A stretch of 8,884 nt of DNA from contig QHVX01000004.1 of assembly GCA_003222375.1 (NCBI GenBank), forward strand, positions 1 to 8,884, read 5' to 3'. Positions within the stretch are counted from its first letter, which is position 1, and the number at the start of each line of letters is the position of its first letter. The position numbers and the translations under genes were made by a program. The notes below the pieces were generated by a model. That model worked only from the letters and a program-made list of their open reading frames with translations. It had not been told where the DNA came from and made no database searches. The stretch is from Acidobacteriota bacterium (lineage in GTDB: Bacteria; Acidobacteriota; Thermoanaerobaculia; Gp7-AA8). This document shows, in pieces, positions 8,201 to 8,884 of this stretch.

Positions 8201-8884
8201 TTCGATGGCTCGTAGGTCTGGACCCCGATCACGCCCCACGTGCGATCGCCGGTTTTCAACGGCGCGCCCAGCCAGTCGACCGATCGGTGTCCCACCAGCT
8301 CGATCTCGCCTTCGGCACGCAGCCGCTCGAAAACCTGCGGCGTGGCGAGCAGCGGCTTACCGGTGCGCAGGACGAAGGCCGTCACTCCGCGCCCAGGTGG
8401 TTCACCGTCCGGCGGCGGATCGAACTCATCGACGAAGTAGGGGAACGTGACGATGTCGTTGTCGGCATCGTATTCGGCGATGTAAAAGTTCGTCGCCTCC
8501 ATCAGTGTGCCGACGACCTCGTGAATCTCGCGATAGAACTCGGCCAGGTTCGTCGTCTCACGCGTCATCTGCGCAATGCGAAACAACGCGTTTTGCATTG
8601 CTTCGCCGCGGTCCTGCTCCGTGACATCGCGGAAGTACCACGCACGGCCGGTCGACCTGCCATCGGTCAGGATCGGCATCGATGCCCGCATGAGAATCCG
8701 GCCGTCTTTGAGCGCGATCGGATCGCCCGTGCGCACTTCCTGCGGATGTTTGTAGAGATAGTTGACCAGCTCGATGAAGCTTTCCCAATGCGTGATTCTC
8801 TGCGCCGCATAGGCAAGGAGCCGTTTCTCGTCAGCGCCCTGGGCAGTTTCCTCAGGAATTCCGAAGATCTCGAGAAACCGGCGG
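5260..8884 (-). CDS. PAS-GAF-PAS(x4)-GGDEF-EAL c-di-GMP signalling protein (5' end outside window)
   Basis: Probable bifunctional diguanylate cyclase/phosphodiesterase. The frame is open to the right edge, so 1207 C-terminal residues are visible (numbered here from the edge) and the true start is unseen. Domains: PAS1 (1-91, ending RDVTEQ); GAF (about 96-253); PAS2 (260-375, HDITERRQAE); PAS3 (382-500, YDITERKLAE); PAS4 (508-641, NDVTERKQAE); PAS5 (647-765, RDITERTYAE); GGDEF (about 767-932); EAL (about 942-1195). The cyclase half has DALSGLPNR, FKVINDSLGH, an exact GGDEF (848-852) and the inhibitory I-site RESD (839-842), spaced five residues before it. The phosphodiesterase half has EALLRW (976-), N1035, E1067, D1097-D1098 in DDFGTGHSSL, K1118, then AEGVE and QMQGYL, so the metal and catalytic residues look intact. 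DDFGTG is followed by His where Tyr is usual. No membrane segment is seen, so the visible part is cytosolic. The ligands of the sensor domains cannot be told from sequence. Confidence 0.95.
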   Translation of the reverse strand, partial: RRFLEIFGIPEETAQGADEKRLLAYAAQRITHWESFIELVNYLYKHPQEVRTGDPIALKDGRILMRASMPILTDGRSTGRAWYFRDVTEQDRGEAMQNALFRIAQMTRETTNLAEFYREIHEVVGTLMEATNFYIAEYDADNDIVTFPYFVDEFDPPPDGEPPGRGVTAFVLRTGKPLLATPQVFERLRAEGEIELVGHRSVDWLGAPLKTGDRTWGVIGVQTYEPSKRLSARDKEILVFVAQQVATAIEQKRHESALRENERRYRQMFENNRAVQLILDPESGGIVDANVAASEYYGWSVERLRTMNIGDINRLPPEQIREEMAGAARQNHSYFQFRHRLANGVVRDVEEHSGPVEIGGRKFLYSIIHDITERRQAELALQSSEEKYRNIFDYASVGIYQSSPDGRLVTANTSLARMLGYDSVEELMQVDLAKDVYFNAEDRDTPITTLEEGTNADLQLLWKKKNGAPIWVQVNAHAIHDAKGELMFEGFVYDITERKLAEQQLAASNAQRKAVLDAASRISIIATDAQGMITVFNSGAERMLGYSAAEMIGHRSIVDLHKPEELTEHAVRLLNEFGERFGGFDILAHRADREGLEEREWTYVKKDGGEITVLLSVTALRRDDGWLTGFLHVANDVTERKQAEETLRKQSAAMTASMDGIGIVNERLEFTVVNDALAKLYGYADPQSMIGLPFHALYEPATYERFTNTILPIVHQRGRWRGEAPGLRHDGLTFPQEISISAIQGGGLVCVVRDITERTYAEEQIKHLAYHDALSGLPNRLLFKDRLTVAISHAQRDRAKLAVLFLDLDRFKVINDSLGHNIGDQLLQAVAARVQSCVRESDTVARLGGDEFTILLGHLPHGEDAALVAQKIIDAVRYPFHIEGREFFMTTSIGISLYPDDGIDAETLIKNADTAMYQAKEQGRDNYQLFNAFINAKALQRIALEHGLRKALANQELAVYYQPIFDFRTGRISGMEALLRWNHPTLGMIPPAVFIPLAEAIGVMIPIGTWALRTACAQAKAWQDAGFRMLSLAVNLSVCQLQQPDLLQRVREVIEETGLPARMLELEITESSAMQNPENSVRTLYELKKLGVRISLDDFGTGHSSLSYLKRFPIDTLKIDQSFVHDITHDPDTAAIVTAIIAMAHSLRLKVIAEGVEFTEQSTFLKRYSCDQMQGYLIKAPVPVDRFTDLLAKAQTLGIEAKEPQKT
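5275..5280 (-). promoter_or_regulatory. Shine-Dalgarno candidate for the DUF1697 gene
   Basis: On the minus strand AAGGAG lies inside the last codons of the upstream signalling gene, 14 bases before the GTG at 5260. The motif is near-consensus but the spacing is longer than the usual 5-9 bases. Together with the stop/start overlap it suggests re-initiation by terminating ribosomes. Confidence 0.4.

Noticed and set aside
8734..8736. GTG as the start of the signalling protein
   Set aside because: The frame continues to the window edge and encodes the N-terminal half of a PAS domain (RRFLEIFGIPEE, RITHWESFIELVNYLY), so the real start is outside.
1..8884. Mobile elements, CRISPR arrays, tRNA or rRNA genes
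   Set aside because: No transposase, integrase, regularly spaced repeats, cloverleaf or rRNA-like sequence was seen on either strand. Coding sequence fills almost the whole window.

Overview
The window looks like a chromosomal stretch from a GC-rich Gram-negative-type bacterium, probably an environmental one. All five genes share the same codon style, rich in C or G at third positions. The secreted beta-propeller/PKD protein and the very long PAS-array c-di-GMP enzyme recall uncultured Acidobacteriota and similar soil or sediment lineages. No marker gene fixes the taxon, so this is only an impression. I see no mobile element, CRISPR array, rRNA or tRNA.

Layout: (1) Positions 1-3209, minus strand, are a two-gene potassium-uptake unit. 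kup (complete) comes first in transcription order. After a 3-base gap follows a KimA-like APC-superfamily transporter, which begins with GTG and runs off the left edge. (2) Positions 3210-3299 are a short divergent intergenic region with an extended -10 promoter-like element for the rightward gene and a small inverted repeat. (3) Positions 3300-4736, plus strand, encode a secreted protein with about seven propeller-like repeats and a C-terminal PKD domain. (4) Positions 4733-8884, minus strand, are a second unit: a PAS-GAF-PAS4-GGDEF-EAL signalling protein (5' end outside the window), then a DUF1697 protein whose GTG start shares one base with the upstream TAG stop. The DUF1697 gene and the secreted-protein gene converge and overlap by 4 bp at their stop codons.

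How they work together: Kup and KimA are both proton-coupled K+ importers built on the APC/LeuT fold, so the left unit is a dedicated K+ acquisition module. The residues I recall as K+ ligands in Bacillus KimA all appear conserved in the second gene, which would usually be annotated only as an 'amino acid permease'. The right unit senses unknown signals through at least five PAS and one GAF domain and should both make and degrade c-di-GMP. No sequence evidence ties the K+ unit to the c-di-GMP unit. I did not find a clearly new multi-gene system. The most useful observations are the reassignment of the KimA-like gene, its unusual in-frame junction with kup, and the inferred disulfide-closed propeller.
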